A stretch of DNA of 64,000 nucleotides from UBA2185 sp964564625 (GTDB lineage Bacteria; Desulfobacterota; Syntrophia; Syntrophales; UBA2185): assembly GCA_964564625.1 (NCBI GenBank), contig CAZMBE010000001.1:1-64000 (forward strand), given 5' to 3'. A program made the translations under genes and the position numbers. The notes beneath the pieces were generated by a model. It ran no database searches and was not told the DNA's origin. It saw only the letters and a program-made list of their open reading frames with translations. This document shows, piece by piece, positions 50,316-59,224 of this stretch (positions within the stretch are counted from its first letter, which is position 1; each line of letters begins with the position of its first letter).

Positions 50316-51341
50316 CTATAAAACAATACTGCCCATTTCCAAAGATTCCTTTACCAAGTCGAGTTTCAACAGCAAATCAATCAGGCCATTCTCATCCAAT
50401 TGCTGTGCATTGTGAGAATGGTAATCCTCATGGTCTGAAACTCCCGTTTCACCCTCAGTAAAATAGCAAGCGTAGTTGAGATCGCGGATGTCTGCAGGTA
50501 TCCGGTAATAATCGCCCATATCTTCCGCACGGGACATTTCTTCCCGTGTCAGCAGCGTTTCATAAAGTTTTTCGCCATGACGTGTGCCAATGATGCGGAT
50601 ATCGTTGTCAGCGTTGAACAGTTTCTTCAACGTGCGGGCCAGTGTTTCAATGGTCGCTGCAGGCGCCTTCTGAACAAAAACATCACCCGGATGTCCGTTC
50701 TCAAATGCATACACAACAAGATTTACCGCGTCATTAATGGACATCATGAACCGGGTCATGTTCGGATCTGTAATTGTCAGTGGCTTCCCCGTCATAATCT
50801 GGCTGATAAAAAGAGGAATAACGGATCCCCTGGAGCCCATGACGTTGCCATAGCGGGTGCCGCAAAAGATGGTCCCTGAATCACCGTGGGTCCGCGCTTT
50901 GGCGATCATCAGCTTCTCCATTAGCGCCTTAGACATCCCCATGGCATTGATGGGATATACAGCCTTATCAGTGCTGAGCGTGATCATGTTCTTGATGTTG
51001 CAAGCTAATGCCGCTTTCATTGCGTTATCCGCGCCGATGGCGTTCGTCCGGATGGCCTCCAGGGGGAAGAATTCGCAGGACGGCACCTGCTTGAGTGCTG
51101 CTGCATGAAATACCATGTCCGCGCCCTGCATGGCAGGAAGAAGACTATCATAATCCCGGACATTCCCCAAATAAAACTTCACTTTCGGATTCCTCAGGGC
51201 ATTGCGCATATCGTCCTGTTTTTTCTCGTCGCGCGAAAAAATACGGATTTCTTTGATATCAGTATCCAGAAAGCGGTTCAATACAGCATTTCCAAAGGTG
51301 CCCGTACCGCCAGTGATTAGCAGGACTCTGTCTTTAAACAT
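50316..51341 (-). CDS. fnlA: UDP-GlcNAc 4,6-dehydratase/5-epimerase FnlA (CapE/WbjB)
   Basis: 341 aa SDR without membrane helices. RVLLITGGTGTFGNAVLNRF; active-site segment STDKAVYPINAMGMSKALME (Met-x3-Lys as in this subgroup); GTRYGNVMGSRGSVIPLF; and a C-terminal RDLNYACYFTEG block that marks the FnlA/CapE branch. First step from UDP-GlcNAc to UDP-L-FucNAc. With fnlB and fnlC it completes the pathway, and the amidotransferase set immediately upstream suggests later conversion to the acetamidino sugar L-FucNAm. Confidence 0.92.
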   Translation of the reverse strand: MFKDRVLLITGGTGTFGNAVLNRFLDTDIKEIRIFSRDEKKQDDMRNALRNPKVKFYLGNVRDYDSLLPAMQGADMVFHAAALKQVPSCEFFPLEAIRTNAIGADNAMKAALACNIKNMITLSTDKAVYPINAMGMSKALMEKLMIAKARTHGDSGTIFCGTRYGNVMGSRGSVIPLFISQIMTGKPLTITDPNMTRFMMSINDAVNLVVYAFENGHPGDVFVQKAPAATIETLARTLKKLFNADNDIRIIGTRHGEKLYETLLTREEMSRAEDMGDYYRIPADIRDLNYACYFTEGETGVSDHEDYHSHNAQQLDENGLIDLLLKLDLVKESLEMGSIVL

Positions 51342-51706
51342 GATTAAACCTCACTATTATAAAATCTTCATCTTTTTAATGTTCGATTCGCTGATGTTTG
51401 TGTGATGACGGTTAAAACAACTACAAGTTATGGATTACTATCGAAAGTAAACATCGTAACATATGTTATGTCGGACCCTGAATCGCGTTCAAGGCAGGCG
51501 CTGATAATCCTGCTTCGCATCCTTCCTCCGTGAGGACAGGCTTGATAAGGGTCACTGAGTCTTCTCAATAGAACCCGGCCCCTGCCCCGGACACCGATCT
51601 CGGATTTGCCAGGGTAATAATTCATATGTTCGTAGCGGCTTCTTGTTGCATTTGGTTAAAATGTACCAGCAAATTTAATATCAGCGGCGATACATAGATA
51701 AATTAG
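51342..51706. other. 365-base spacer with GC-rich ORF
   Basis: Between hisF-like and fnlA. Both ends are AT-rich while about 51470-51620 is clearly GC-rich. A 65-codon minus-strand frame (51428-51625, separate entry) covers the GC-rich part. No promoter or terminator was recognised. Confidence 0.4.
51428..51625 (-). CDS. doubtful 65-aa ORF in a GC-rich patch
   Basis: Starts at ATG 51625 (MNYYPGKSEIGVRGRGRVLL) and includes PYQACPHGGRMRSRI. Arg-rich, no recognised domain and no clear ribosome-binding site. The base composition contrasts with the AT-rich genes around it. It may be the remnant of an inserted element rather than a gene. Confidence 0.25.
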   Translation of the reverse strand: MNYYPGKSEIGVRGRGRVLLRRLSDPYQACPHGGRMRSRIISACLERDSGSDITYVTMFTFDSNP

Positions 51707-52489
51707 TTAAGATGTGCGGTAATTCTCATCAATGAGTGCGTCTTTTTCTCTTCTGTTTGGATAATTTATAAGTACGGCCCTGTAAATGCCTTTGAATACA
51801 AATAAGCTACCGGCGGCAGCACCAATAATCCCATACTGACTAATTAATTGTCCAATATCCTTAAGCGACCCAGCGCCACCAAGTACAGTCATCGGAATGG
51901 TTATCTTTTTTCGGATTTTCTCAACTATCGAAAGATCATAACCTTCCATAATACCGTCATTATCTATGGAATTAACTATTACCTCACCAACACCGAACTT
52001 TTCCAGTTGTATCGCAAACTTTATTGGACATTTTCCTGTTTTCTTTTTCCCATTATGTGTCCAGACCTCATAATTTCCATCTATTATTTTTTTCTTAATA
52101 TCAATAACCACACATACACTCTGACTGCCAATTTGTTCTGCTATTTCTGAAACCAGATTAGGGCTTTCTACCGCAGCAGAACTTATTGCCACTTTCTCAA
52201 CGCCCAACCCAATTATTCTTTGTGCCTGTCTAACAGTCTTTACACCACCACCGTAGCAGAGGGGCATTCGACATTCAGCAGCTAAATTTTCAATCATTCT
52301 AAAGTCCGGTTCTACGTTATGAGAAGTAGCATCAATGTCAAGGACCATCAATTCGTCAACTTCCTTTTCATTAAAGATCCGCACTGCATTAATAGGATCA
52401 CCAATATATTTTGGTGCTCTAAAATTGACAGTCTTTATTAGTCCCTTGTTATGAACTAACAAACAAGGTATTATCCGTGGACGTAGCAT
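51707..52489 (-). CDS. HisF-like amidotransferase synthase subunit (HisF2/WbuZ type)
   Basis: 260 aa (beta/alpha)8 barrel. It aligns with HisF through PRIIPCLLVHNKGLIKTVNF, CYGGGVKT and TVLGGAGSLKDI. The catalytic Asp11 of true HisF (CLDV) is Leu11 here (CLLV); Asp130-type IDIK is kept. So it cannot be a normal histidine enzyme. In O-antigen clusters HisF2 and HisH2 supply ammonia to WbpG-type enzymes, which turn an N-acetyl into an acetamidino group. Overall gene order WbpG-HisH2-HisF2 fits exactly. Stop-to-start gap to hisH2 is three bases. Confidence 0.88.
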   Translation of the reverse strand: MLRPRIIPCLLVHNKGLIKTVNFRAPKYIGDPINAVRIFNEKEVDELMVLDIDATSHNVEPDFRMIENLAAECRMPLCYGGGVKTVRQAQRIIGLGVEKVAISSAAVESPNLVSEIAEQIGSQSVCVVIDIKKKIIDGNYEVWTHNGKKKTGKCPIKFAIQLEKFGVGEVIVNSIDNDGIMEGYDLSIVEKIRKKITIPMTVLGGAGSLKDIGQLISQYGIIGAAAGSLFVFKGIYRAVLINYPNRREKDALIDENYRTS

Positions 52490-52492
52490 TGA

Positions 52493-53107
52493 TTAAAGGT
52501 CGGCAAAGTTTTTAAGAAGTTGAACGCCACATTGATGACTTTTCTCTGGGTGAAACTGGACGCCAAAAATATTTCCTGAGCACACAGCGGATGCGAAATG
52601 ACTGCCATAATGCGTTATTGCGAGCACATCTTCTTTTTTATTGCAGTGAAAATAATATGAGTGCAAAAAATAAAAGCGGGAGTCAAGATTAAATCCTCGG
52701 AATAAACTAGTTTTTGTAACAGGTTGCACATCGTTCCAACCCATGTGAGGAAGATGTGTGCTGTGAGTCAATCTTGAATGGTCAATTTTTTTAACTACCC
52801 CGTCAATCCACCCAAGACCTGGTAAAGCTCCTTCTTCACTGGAACGGGCAAGTATTTGCATACCTACACATATACCAATTACTGGCACATTATCCTTTAA
52901 TACAAGCTCGTCAAGTGTCTGCCGCATACCAGATTTCTCAAGTTGCTCCATTGCATTGTCAAAAGCCCCGACCCCAGGCAGAATGACTTTTGTGGCTGTT
53001 TTCAAATCATCGCTTTGTGTAGCAATATTGATGGGGATATTTAATTGATTATAGACATTTACAAATGCCCTAATATTTCCTAACCCGTAATTAACTATTG
53101 TTATCAT
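52493..53107 (-). CDS. HisH-like glutaminase subunit (HisH2/WbuY type)
   Basis: 204 aa class I glutamine amidotransferase. Nucleophile Cys80 in GICVGMQIL, His186 and Glu188 in GVQFHPEKSH form the triad; the N-terminal ITIVNYGLGNI is HisH-like, and LPGVGAFDNAM is the oxyanion region. It releases ammonia from glutamine and passes it through the HisF-like barrel next door to WbpG. Overlaps wbpG by four bases (ATGA), so the three are translated together. Confidence 0.9.
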   Translation of the reverse strand: MITIVNYGLGNIRAFVNVYNQLNIPINIATQSDDLKTATKVILPGVGAFDNAMEQLEKSGMRQTLDELVLKDNVPVIGICVGMQILARSSEEGALPGLGWIDGVVKKIDHSRLTHSTHLPHMGWNDVQPVTKTSLFRGFNLDSRFYFLHSYYFHCNKKEDVLAITHYGSHFASAVCSGNIFGVQFHPEKSHQCGVQLLKNFADL

Positions 53108-54246
53108 CTGATAACTCTTTTTTCTATTCCTAATAATTGCATTACTTTTGTTCCCAAGGTTATTAAAGCCATGTTGTTTTTGTAATCACGGTAAGTCTTG
53201 TTCTCTCCTTCAAATAGTTCCTGAAACTCAGATACAGTTAAATCTAATTTTTTTGCAACATACTCGAAGTCTTGCAACATTGTTTGCTCGTCTATTTCTG
53301 GTTTTGCTATTCGCTCAAGAGCCTCTTGACGGGTCATCTGGTTGGTTAAAATTAAACTTGAGAGGTGAGCTTTTCGCCTTTCATAGCCGAATTTTTTGGG
53401 AAGCCAAAAACACTCGACAAATCTTGTAAACCGAGATTCATGATGCTTTTGGGCATAGCTCTGCCAACCAAAGCGATCAGTCAATTCCTGTATAGCAATT
53501 TTTTTTATATAAGGTACATAATTTAATGGTCTTACAACCCGAATACCTTTTATGTAACCATAATATAACTTATATTTGAAAATATCCGCAGTTGGAAATG
53601 TTTTCAAAGGACGCTTTCCAAAGCGACGATGAATATCTCTCACAAAACGCATGTCTGTTGGATAATAAGCCCCCCACTCATTTGGCTCACGAACACATTC
53701 CGTTGAATAGTTTGCCCCTGTTAAAATATATTTGAAGTTATTTTTTACGGCGAAGTTATAAAGAGATGAAAAAAAAGATAAATCCTGGGGAATATCAATA
53801 TTAGCTAGTTGTGCTTTAAAGAATGCTAATTGCAAATCCTTCATCTCTGACCAATCTATAACATCCGTATAAAGATCAAGCCCGAGTCCATCTACCAACC
53901 TTTGAATATTATTTGCAGATACCTGTGAATTCCAACCAGCATCGACATGGAACAGAAGGGGCTTCAATCCTAATTTTTCCTTTGCTATATAAGCAACGTA
54001 CGAACTATCGACGCCACCGCTAATGCCAATCAAACAATCGTGATCGCGTCCTTGCCCATCTTTCTTAATCTTTTCAGTTACTTTTGCTAATTCCTTCTCT
54101 CCCTGATCATTTGGATGCCAGTTTGGCTTGATATTTTCATAGAAATTGCGGCAATAATCGCACCAACCTCTCTGATCAAAAGTGATATCGGGATCAGTGG
54201 TGTCCATTATACAGTTAGAACATATTTGAAATTTTTCAGTACTCAT
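53104..54246 (-). CDS. wbpG: N-acetyl sugar amidotransferase (WbpG/WbuX family)
   Basis: 380 aa PP-loop ATPase. ISGGVDSSYVAYIAKE at residues 75-90 is the adenylation loop. Two CXXC pairs (Cys9/12 in ICSNCIMDTTDPDITFDQRG and Cys29/32 in WCDYC) probably bind zinc. LTGANYSTECVREPNEWGAY is a family block. With HisH2/HisF2 it forms acetamidino (amidine) groups on N-acetyl sugars such as ManNAc3NAmA or L-FucNAm. As fnlA-C sit just downstream, L-FucNAc is the likely target. Confidence 0.9.
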   Translation of the reverse strand: MSTEKFQICSNCIMDTTDPDITFDQRGWCDYCRNFYENIKPNWHPNDQGEKELAKVTEKIKKDGQGRDHDCLIGISGGVDSSYVAYIAKEKLGLKPLLFHVDAGWNSQVSANNIQRLVDGLGLDLYTDVIDWSEMKDLQLAFFKAQLANIDIPQDLSFFSSLYNFAVKNNFKYILTGANYSTECVREPNEWGAYYPTDMRFVRDIHRRFGKRPLKTFPTADIFKYKLYYGYIKGIRVVRPLNYVPYIKKIAIQELTDRFGWQSYAQKHHESRFTRFVECFWLPKKFGYERRKAHLSSLILTNQMTRQEALERIAKPEIDEQTMLQDFEYVAKKLDLTVSEFQELFEGENKTYRDYKNNMALITLGTKVMQLLGIEKRVIR

Positions 54247-54267
54247 GATTTTCTCCTTATTATAACA

Positions 54268-55206
54268 TCAAGAACTCGCACTATTCGCCTCCCATGATAC
54301 TATTTCTGATATTGCTGAACGCAATGTGGTCACTTTCCTGTATCCCAACGAGGATATTTTTGAGTATGAATAAACACGATTTGGAGGAGAAAGGCGGGGC
54401 AGTAGTTTGAATAAAAGATAGAGAGAAGATTTAGGCAGGCCAATATCAAAAAAGTATTCATGTTTATAGTTAAGACTTGCATTAATAATTTTTTCTACTG
54501 CTGCGTAATTATTGTCAGCATCATCGTCGTCGGAAACATTATAAATATCACCCATTTGCACAATTGGTGATGATGCCAACAATATCAACGCAGCAACAAC
54601 GTTGTATACACTGACATAGTTGAAATGTCGGGATTTTAGAATGCAATGATATATAAATTTTTTGAATGGACTTTCATTGTGAAGCCTTTTAATCATTGTA
54701 TGGAGTCCCTGCCCGCCTGGTCCTATAATTTCAGTTGGCCGTAAAATAGCAAGCTCAACACTTGGCTGCAATTCGGCACGCAGTGTCTCTTCAATTCGGT
54801 ACTTTGTCAGTTGATATTCACCTTTAGGCGCAGGCATTGTTTCTTCTGTAACAACGCCTTTTGCATGGAACCCAATAACCACGGCAGTGCTGCAATGAAC
54901 TACCCGTCTCACACCTGATTGCTTTACAGCTTTTATAAGATTTAGAACTGCTTCAATGTTTGCATTCCCAGCATTATTCATATAGGCCAAGTGAATCAAC
55001 GTGGTATCTGGCTGCAAAAAATCCGTTAAACTTTCTGGTTTCAGTAAATCGCCCTCACAGATAGTAACCTTATCGCTTAATAAATGCTCTAATGCATTAT
55101 AATTGCGCATCAGTAATCTCAGTCTAAAACGATCCTGCAATATGCATTCAGAAACCAGATGTCGCCCCAAAAAACCAGTTGCCCCAGTAATTGCTAATGT
55201 GTGCAT
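54268..55206 (-). CDS. NAD-dependent epimerase/dehydratase
   Basis: Extended SDR, 312 aa. TLAITGATGFLGRHLVSECI is the cofactor motif; VVHCSTAVVIG and EYQLTKYRIEETL give the active-site Ser and Tyr-x3-Lys. RPTEIIGPGGQGLHTMI holds the R-P block. Specificity is unknown: it could reduce or epimerise a nucleotide sugar of the O-unit. It lies between wbpG and a GT4 gene, four bases from the latter's stop, in an AT-rich part of the cluster. Confidence 0.8.
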   Translation of the reverse strand: MHTLAITGATGFLGRHLVSECILQDRFRLRLLMRNYNALEHLLSDKVTICEGDLLKPESLTDFLQPDTTLIHLAYMNNAGNANIEAVLNLIKAVKQSGVRRVVHCSTAVVIGFHAKGVVTEETMPAPKGEYQLTKYRIEETLRAELQPSVELAILRPTEIIGPGGQGLHTMIKRLHNESPFKKFIYHCILKSRHFNYVSVYNVVAALILLASSPIVQMGDIYNVSDDDDADNNYAAVEKIINASLNYKHEYFFDIGLPKSSLYLLFKLLPRLSPPNRVYSYSKISSLGYRKVTTLRSAISEIVSWEANSASS

Positions 55207-55210
55207 TGTA

Positions 55211-56377
55211 TCAATGCCTCCTAAATAGCTGGCGGTTTGTCTCCAGCACTGCAGGGTCTAACAAGCGATTTATAACATTAGCTTTTATTATAGCCCGCTT
55301 TTTCAAACGCTCGTCATCGCTCAATAAGGTAAGATTCTCAATTATTTCAGCGTAATGATCCATCTTCGCCAAATCCACATCCCAACCTAAGCCATCAGCC
55401 TGTAGATTTCGCCACGGTGTTTCTGTACTAATTAACACTGGAGTTCCCGCAATTAAACACTCAGCAATCACATGACCATAGGCCTCGCCACCAGTTGGGA
55501 ATAAAAACAGATCATAACGGCTAAAGACATGTACTACCTGATTCGCGGTAACACTACCTAGATAATTCACTTTCACATTAACCGGCAACTGGTCTATCAA
55601 CTCTTGGCATTCTTTCCAATAAGTTTGATTTTCTGCGGGACCATAAATGTCGAATACCACCCTGGCATTCACTTTTTTTAAAACCCTCAAGGCATAATCC
55701 AAATTTTTCTCACGTGAGATTCGGGATAAAAACACAATTCTTAAGCCTTCGCGACCCTCTGATGTCTCAAAAGTTAAATCAGGAGCGACATCTGGAATAT
55801 TTTTAATAGGAAAGTCTCCCGTGATATGAATAGCATTGGCTTTTATTTTCATGACCCTAATAATATCCATCTTTTCGAACTCGCTGGATGCCCGCCAGAT
55901 CACATTCTTATAAAGCCCGACAAGCCTGGCTACTTGAATAAAAACGAACTTTTTGGGGTATTTTTGCTTTAATGAAGCCCATGCAAACTCACCCCACGGT
56001 GCGACAATCACAGGCTTAAAGGTTGCCCTACGAAGCTTTCTGTTCAATAACGCCTTTATAGTAAAAAGATCAAAAAAGCTATTTAGATAAAGTACATCAT
56101 GAGGCGTACCGACTATCAAACTTAATATGCCTTTTATCGTACTTGACGTAGGTGGCAAATAATAAACCATGGCATTGCCAACTTGTTGCCATTGATTAAT
56201 CTTTATATCAGGGTAAGGTTTATTGTCCCCTACATCCCGATCCCTCGTCACTATCCTAAACTCAAACTCATCACACATATGATCAACTGTATTGACGGTA
56301 GTACGCAAAATACCACCTGCTTTATAGCCGGGAAGGTAATTACCGATAAAGGTAAGGATCACTGGTTTCAGCGCCAT
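55211..56377 (-). CDS. GT4-family glycosyltransferase
   Basis: 388 aa, GT-B fold. N-terminal ILTFIGNYLPGYKAGGILRT is the acceptor-side start common in O-antigen GT4 enzymes. The donor domain has LRIVFLSRISREKNLDYALR (the conserved R-x4-K), and the E-x7-E motif is in YGHVIAECLIAGTPVLIS. One of the transferases building the O-unit on the undecaprenyl carrier at the cytoplasmic face. Sugar specificity unknown. Confidence 0.88.
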   Translation of the reverse strand: MALKPVILTFIGNYLPGYKAGGILRTTVNTVDHMCDEFEFRIVTRDRDVGDNKPYPDIKINQWQQVGNAMVYYLPPTSSTIKGILSLIVGTPHDVLYLNSFFDLFTIKALLNRKLRRATFKPVIVAPWGEFAWASLKQKYPKKFVFIQVARLVGLYKNVIWRASSEFEKMDIIRVMKIKANAIHITGDFPIKNIPDVAPDLTFETSEGREGLRIVFLSRISREKNLDYALRVLKKVNARVVFDIYGPAENQTYWKECQELIDQLPVNVKVNYLGSVTANQVVHVFSRYDLFLFPTGGEAYGHVIAECLIAGTPVLISTETPWRNLQADGLGWDVDLAKMDHYAEIIENLTLLSDDERLKKRAIIKANVINRLLDPAVLETNRQLFRRH

Positions 56378-56409
56378 GACTTCCTGTAGATTAAATTAAT
56401 ATCATGCCA

Positions 56410-57654
56410 TTAATTCTGGTGAAAGCTTTTGCCTCTTGCGGCATGACGAAGCACTTCCTCATATCGTTTGGTACAGACGGTGCGAGAAAAGTTCTGTCCA
56501 GCGAACAGCCTGGCTTTTTCTCCCATCTCTTTCCGCAACCCTTCGTCTTCGTGTAATCTTAATACAGCTCGAGAGAATGCTTCGACATCACCCGGATTTA
56601 CACAAAAACCACAACCAGCCCGTTTAATTATGCTTGCTGCATCCCCTTGCTGATTTACTACTGCTATTATAGGCCTACCGCAGGCCATTATATCAGCAAT
56701 CTTGCCTGGGACAGTCTGTAACGGGATATCTGAACTCAATGTAACCAAACATGCATCGGATGCATAAAGGAACTGTATGTACCGGTCTTTTGGCATCACA
56801 GGACGCAACAAAACATTACTAACTTTCCTCTCGTCTATCAAGCTTTGCAGAGCAGGCTTTGAAGAACCTTCACCGGCCAGAAGGAATATGATATCCTTGT
56901 ATTCCTTAAGCACCTCTGCTGTCTCTATCACTACCTCAAGGCCTTGAGCCTGCTGCATGGTGCCTGCATAGGAGACAACAAACTTATCACCGATGAGTTT
57001 TTCGTTGCGAATTGAATTCATGCTGTCTGCTGACCCCATCGCAGTAGTGTCAACCCAATTTGGAATGATAAACACCTCCTTGTTAACTCCTTTTGCAAGG
57101 AGATAGTCTCTATTTCCAGATGAGTAGACTATAAAAGAACAGGCTTTTCTGTAACAAATTTCTTCCATCCCGGATAATATCCTCTTAATGAGCTTGTTCT
57201 TTATGACTCCCGAATCAAACAGCACTTTTGGATGGATATCCTGCATGTTAAAAACAAATCTTGCCTTTTTAAACTTCGAAATAATATAACCGGAAATACC
57301 CATATATAGGGGGGGAGAATAAACAAGAATTACATCTGGCTGTTTTGAACATAGACCTCGGCATGTAAATAAAAGGCAAGAAAGAAAAAATCTCAAAGGT
57401 TTTCCACCGGGAATTTTTGGCATAAAGAATAGGGGAGAAACCCTGTGTACAGATACGCCATTCAAAACTATTTTGGATGACATATTCCCATAAAAGTCAT
57501 GGCCTTTGTCAATAGGATCATCATTGTCAGGCAGTTCAGTAACAACAGATACACTATGTCCCATATTTATGAGACTTTCTGAAAGCTCTGAGTAAAGCCG
57601 AGCAGCGGAGTCTAGTATCGGCGGATAACTCGCAACCAAAATCATTACATTCAT
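56410..57654 (-). CDS. GT4-family glycosyltransferase (WbuB-like)
   Basis: 414 aa, GT-B fold. VMILVASYPPILDSAARLYS start; FVFNMQDIHPKVLFDSGVIK resembles the WbuB/WbnH group; KFVVSYAGTMQQAQGLEVVI precedes the nucleotide site, with PGKIADIMACGRPIIAVVN as donor motif. A hydrophobic segment at about residues 90-125 may attach it to the membrane. Second GT4 gene in a row; the actual acceptor is unknown. A second WbuB-like enzyme (45954-47150) suggests two amino-deoxy sugars in the O-unit. Confidence 0.87.
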   Translation of the reverse strand: MNVMILVASYPPILDSAARLYSELSESLINMGHSVSVVTELPDNDDPIDKGHDFYGNMSSKIVLNGVSVHRVSPLFFMPKIPGGKPLRFFLSCLLFTCRGLCSKQPDVILVYSPPLYMGISGYIISKFKKARFVFNMQDIHPKVLFDSGVIKNKLIKRILSGMEEICYRKACSFIVYSSGNRDYLLAKGVNKEVFIIPNWVDTTAMGSADSMNSIRNEKLIGDKFVVSYAGTMQQAQGLEVVIETAEVLKEYKDIIFLLAGEGSSKPALQSLIDERKVSNVLLRPVMPKDRYIQFLYASDACLVTLSSDIPLQTVPGKIADIMACGRPIIAVVNQQGDAASIIKRAGCGFCVNPGDVEAFSRAVLRLHEDEGLRKEMGEKARLFAGQNFSRTVCTKRYEEVLRHAARGKSFHQN

Positions 57655-57881
57655 ATAGAGGATGATATCTCAGATGTTAGATTATCACTAATTTGCTTAT
57701 ACGAGAAGCACTTTGCACAATCCAAAACATTTGATAGTTAGATGACGGGTAATTCATAAAAAAGGGGAAAGAGTGGATCTGATGATAAATATTACAGAGA
57801 ACAATGCAAAAATACACTTCTTTCTTCTTTTCCTGGAAAGTGATGATAATTTTACTGTGGGAAGATGCCATTATACCACCA

Positions 57882-59165
57882 TCACGTTCTAAGCAATCTC
57901 GACATCAGAAGAGCACTAACAATAAAATAAACCATTGTACAATTGCTCAAAGAATCTCCATATGAATAGAAAAAGATGCCATAATACGGAATGCTAAAAA
58001 TAAATGTATATATAAGTATTGCAGGCAAACCCCAGAAACGGTTCTTGTTACGCAAAAACGTTAGTAAAACAAGAAAGTATATAACACATATAATTAGTGT
58101 ACCCCACAATCCATAATCGATACTGAGTTCTTTGAGAAGCGTATTAAAAGTACCTGGTTGCAATCCATATTCGAAATGAAATGATAATACTTCACTCGAT
58201 ATCGTTTGATGCCAATAATTGGGTAGAATACCAACAATCATTAAGATCCAGCAGAACAGAGGAGATGTAAATTGACCAAGAAATATTTTGTGATCAAGCC
58301 AGTTATTCGTATAATATTCTGAGAAGTTGCCGTACATTTGACCCAAGTATTCAACGATTGATAAAAAAGGATCAACAACATCACCAAAGCTATAATCTCC
58401 AATTGATAATGATAGAAATCTCTCTCCCGTAATAAGTGAGAAAATAGATATCTGTAGAACAAGAACTATAAATAACAAACAATTGATTACCTTTAAAGGT
58501 GATAGATAGCCGGATAGTGATTTTGCGCTATCCTTTAAGTAAGGCCGAAATAATATAAAATTAAATAAAAACAACATAATCCATTGAACAAGCCCAGAAC
58601 GGCCTACATGGGCTATCCCATATACTACACCAAACAGCGAACACAATAAAAACATCAGCGGGTAAAATAATTTTTCTCGGTATGCGGCAGTATAGAAAAA
58701 CATCGTGAGTGAGATCGGCCATGAGGCGCCAATCAATGCAAATATCAGGTCCGTCTTTCCACGATCTTTGTATAAGCCTAAGTTCACAAGGAATCTATTA
58801 TACTCGATATCTCCCATAATGGTATCTACTGCATCAGGCAAATAAAATAAAATTGAAGCTAATTGTATAATGAAATATACAATACAGAACGTCCTGATGA
58901 GAGGGGTTAATTCTATAATTCTTAGTTTTATAGAGGCTTCATTAAAATAAACGTGTGGTAATATAAGCAACGATAAACACACATGATAGTAAAAGGCTGC
59001 AAAAATATTGATGTCGTATTCTAAAAGGTTCGAAATTATTAAAAAACATAAACCGCTTAGCGCGTAAGTTCCCAAAAGAAGGTTAGAAACGGTCATAATA
59101 TTCTTTTTATGAACGCTATTTAGAATGAATAAAATTGAAAAATATATGAACGGAAGTGCTTTCAT
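57882..59165 (-). CDS. wzy: O-antigen polymerase Wzy-like membrane protein
   Basis: 427 aa with about ten to twelve predicted TM helices (FIYFSILFILNSV at the start; LWGTLIICVIYFLVLLTFL and AILIYTFIFSIPYYGIFFYS near the end), and a large periplasmic loop around residues 250-330. No sequence signature beyond the polytopic layout, as is usual for Wzy. Position among wzx and glycosyltransferases and very AT-rich composition support it. A ligase-type protein is the alternative. Confidence 0.72.
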   Translation of the reverse strand: MKALPFIYFSILFILNSVHKKNIMTVSNLLLGTYALSGLCFLIISNLLEYDINIFAAFYYHVCLSLLILPHVYFNEASIKLRIIELTPLIRTFCIVYFIIQLASILFYLPDAVDTIMGDIEYNRFLVNLGLYKDRGKTDLIFALIGASWPISLTMFFYTAAYREKLFYPLMFLLCSLFGVVYGIAHVGRSGLVQWIMLFLFNFILFRPYLKDSAKSLSGYLSPLKVINCLLFIVLVLQISIFSLITGERFLSLSIGDYSFGDVVDPFLSIVEYLGQMYGNFSEYYTNNWLDHKIFLGQFTSPLFCWILMIVGILPNYWHQTISSEVLSFHFEYGLQPGTFNTLLKELSIDYGLWGTLIICVIYFLVLLTFLRNKNRFWGLPAILIYTFIFSIPYYGIFFYSYGDSLSNCTMVYFIVSALLMSRLLRT

Positions 59166-59224
59166 TTATCCTAAATCGGGTCGTAGCTGTACAGCAAACG
59201 TTCTAATTTGAAAGCTAATTGCCA

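Noticed and set aside
51707..53107. Histidine biosynthesis hisF/hisH
   Set aside because: Context is O-antigen, no other his genes are present, and the HisF-like protein lacks Asp11.
57677..57871. A 64-aa minus-strand ORF between wzy and a GT4 gene
   Set aside because: AT-rich chance frame with no ribosome-binding site and no recognisable sequence.
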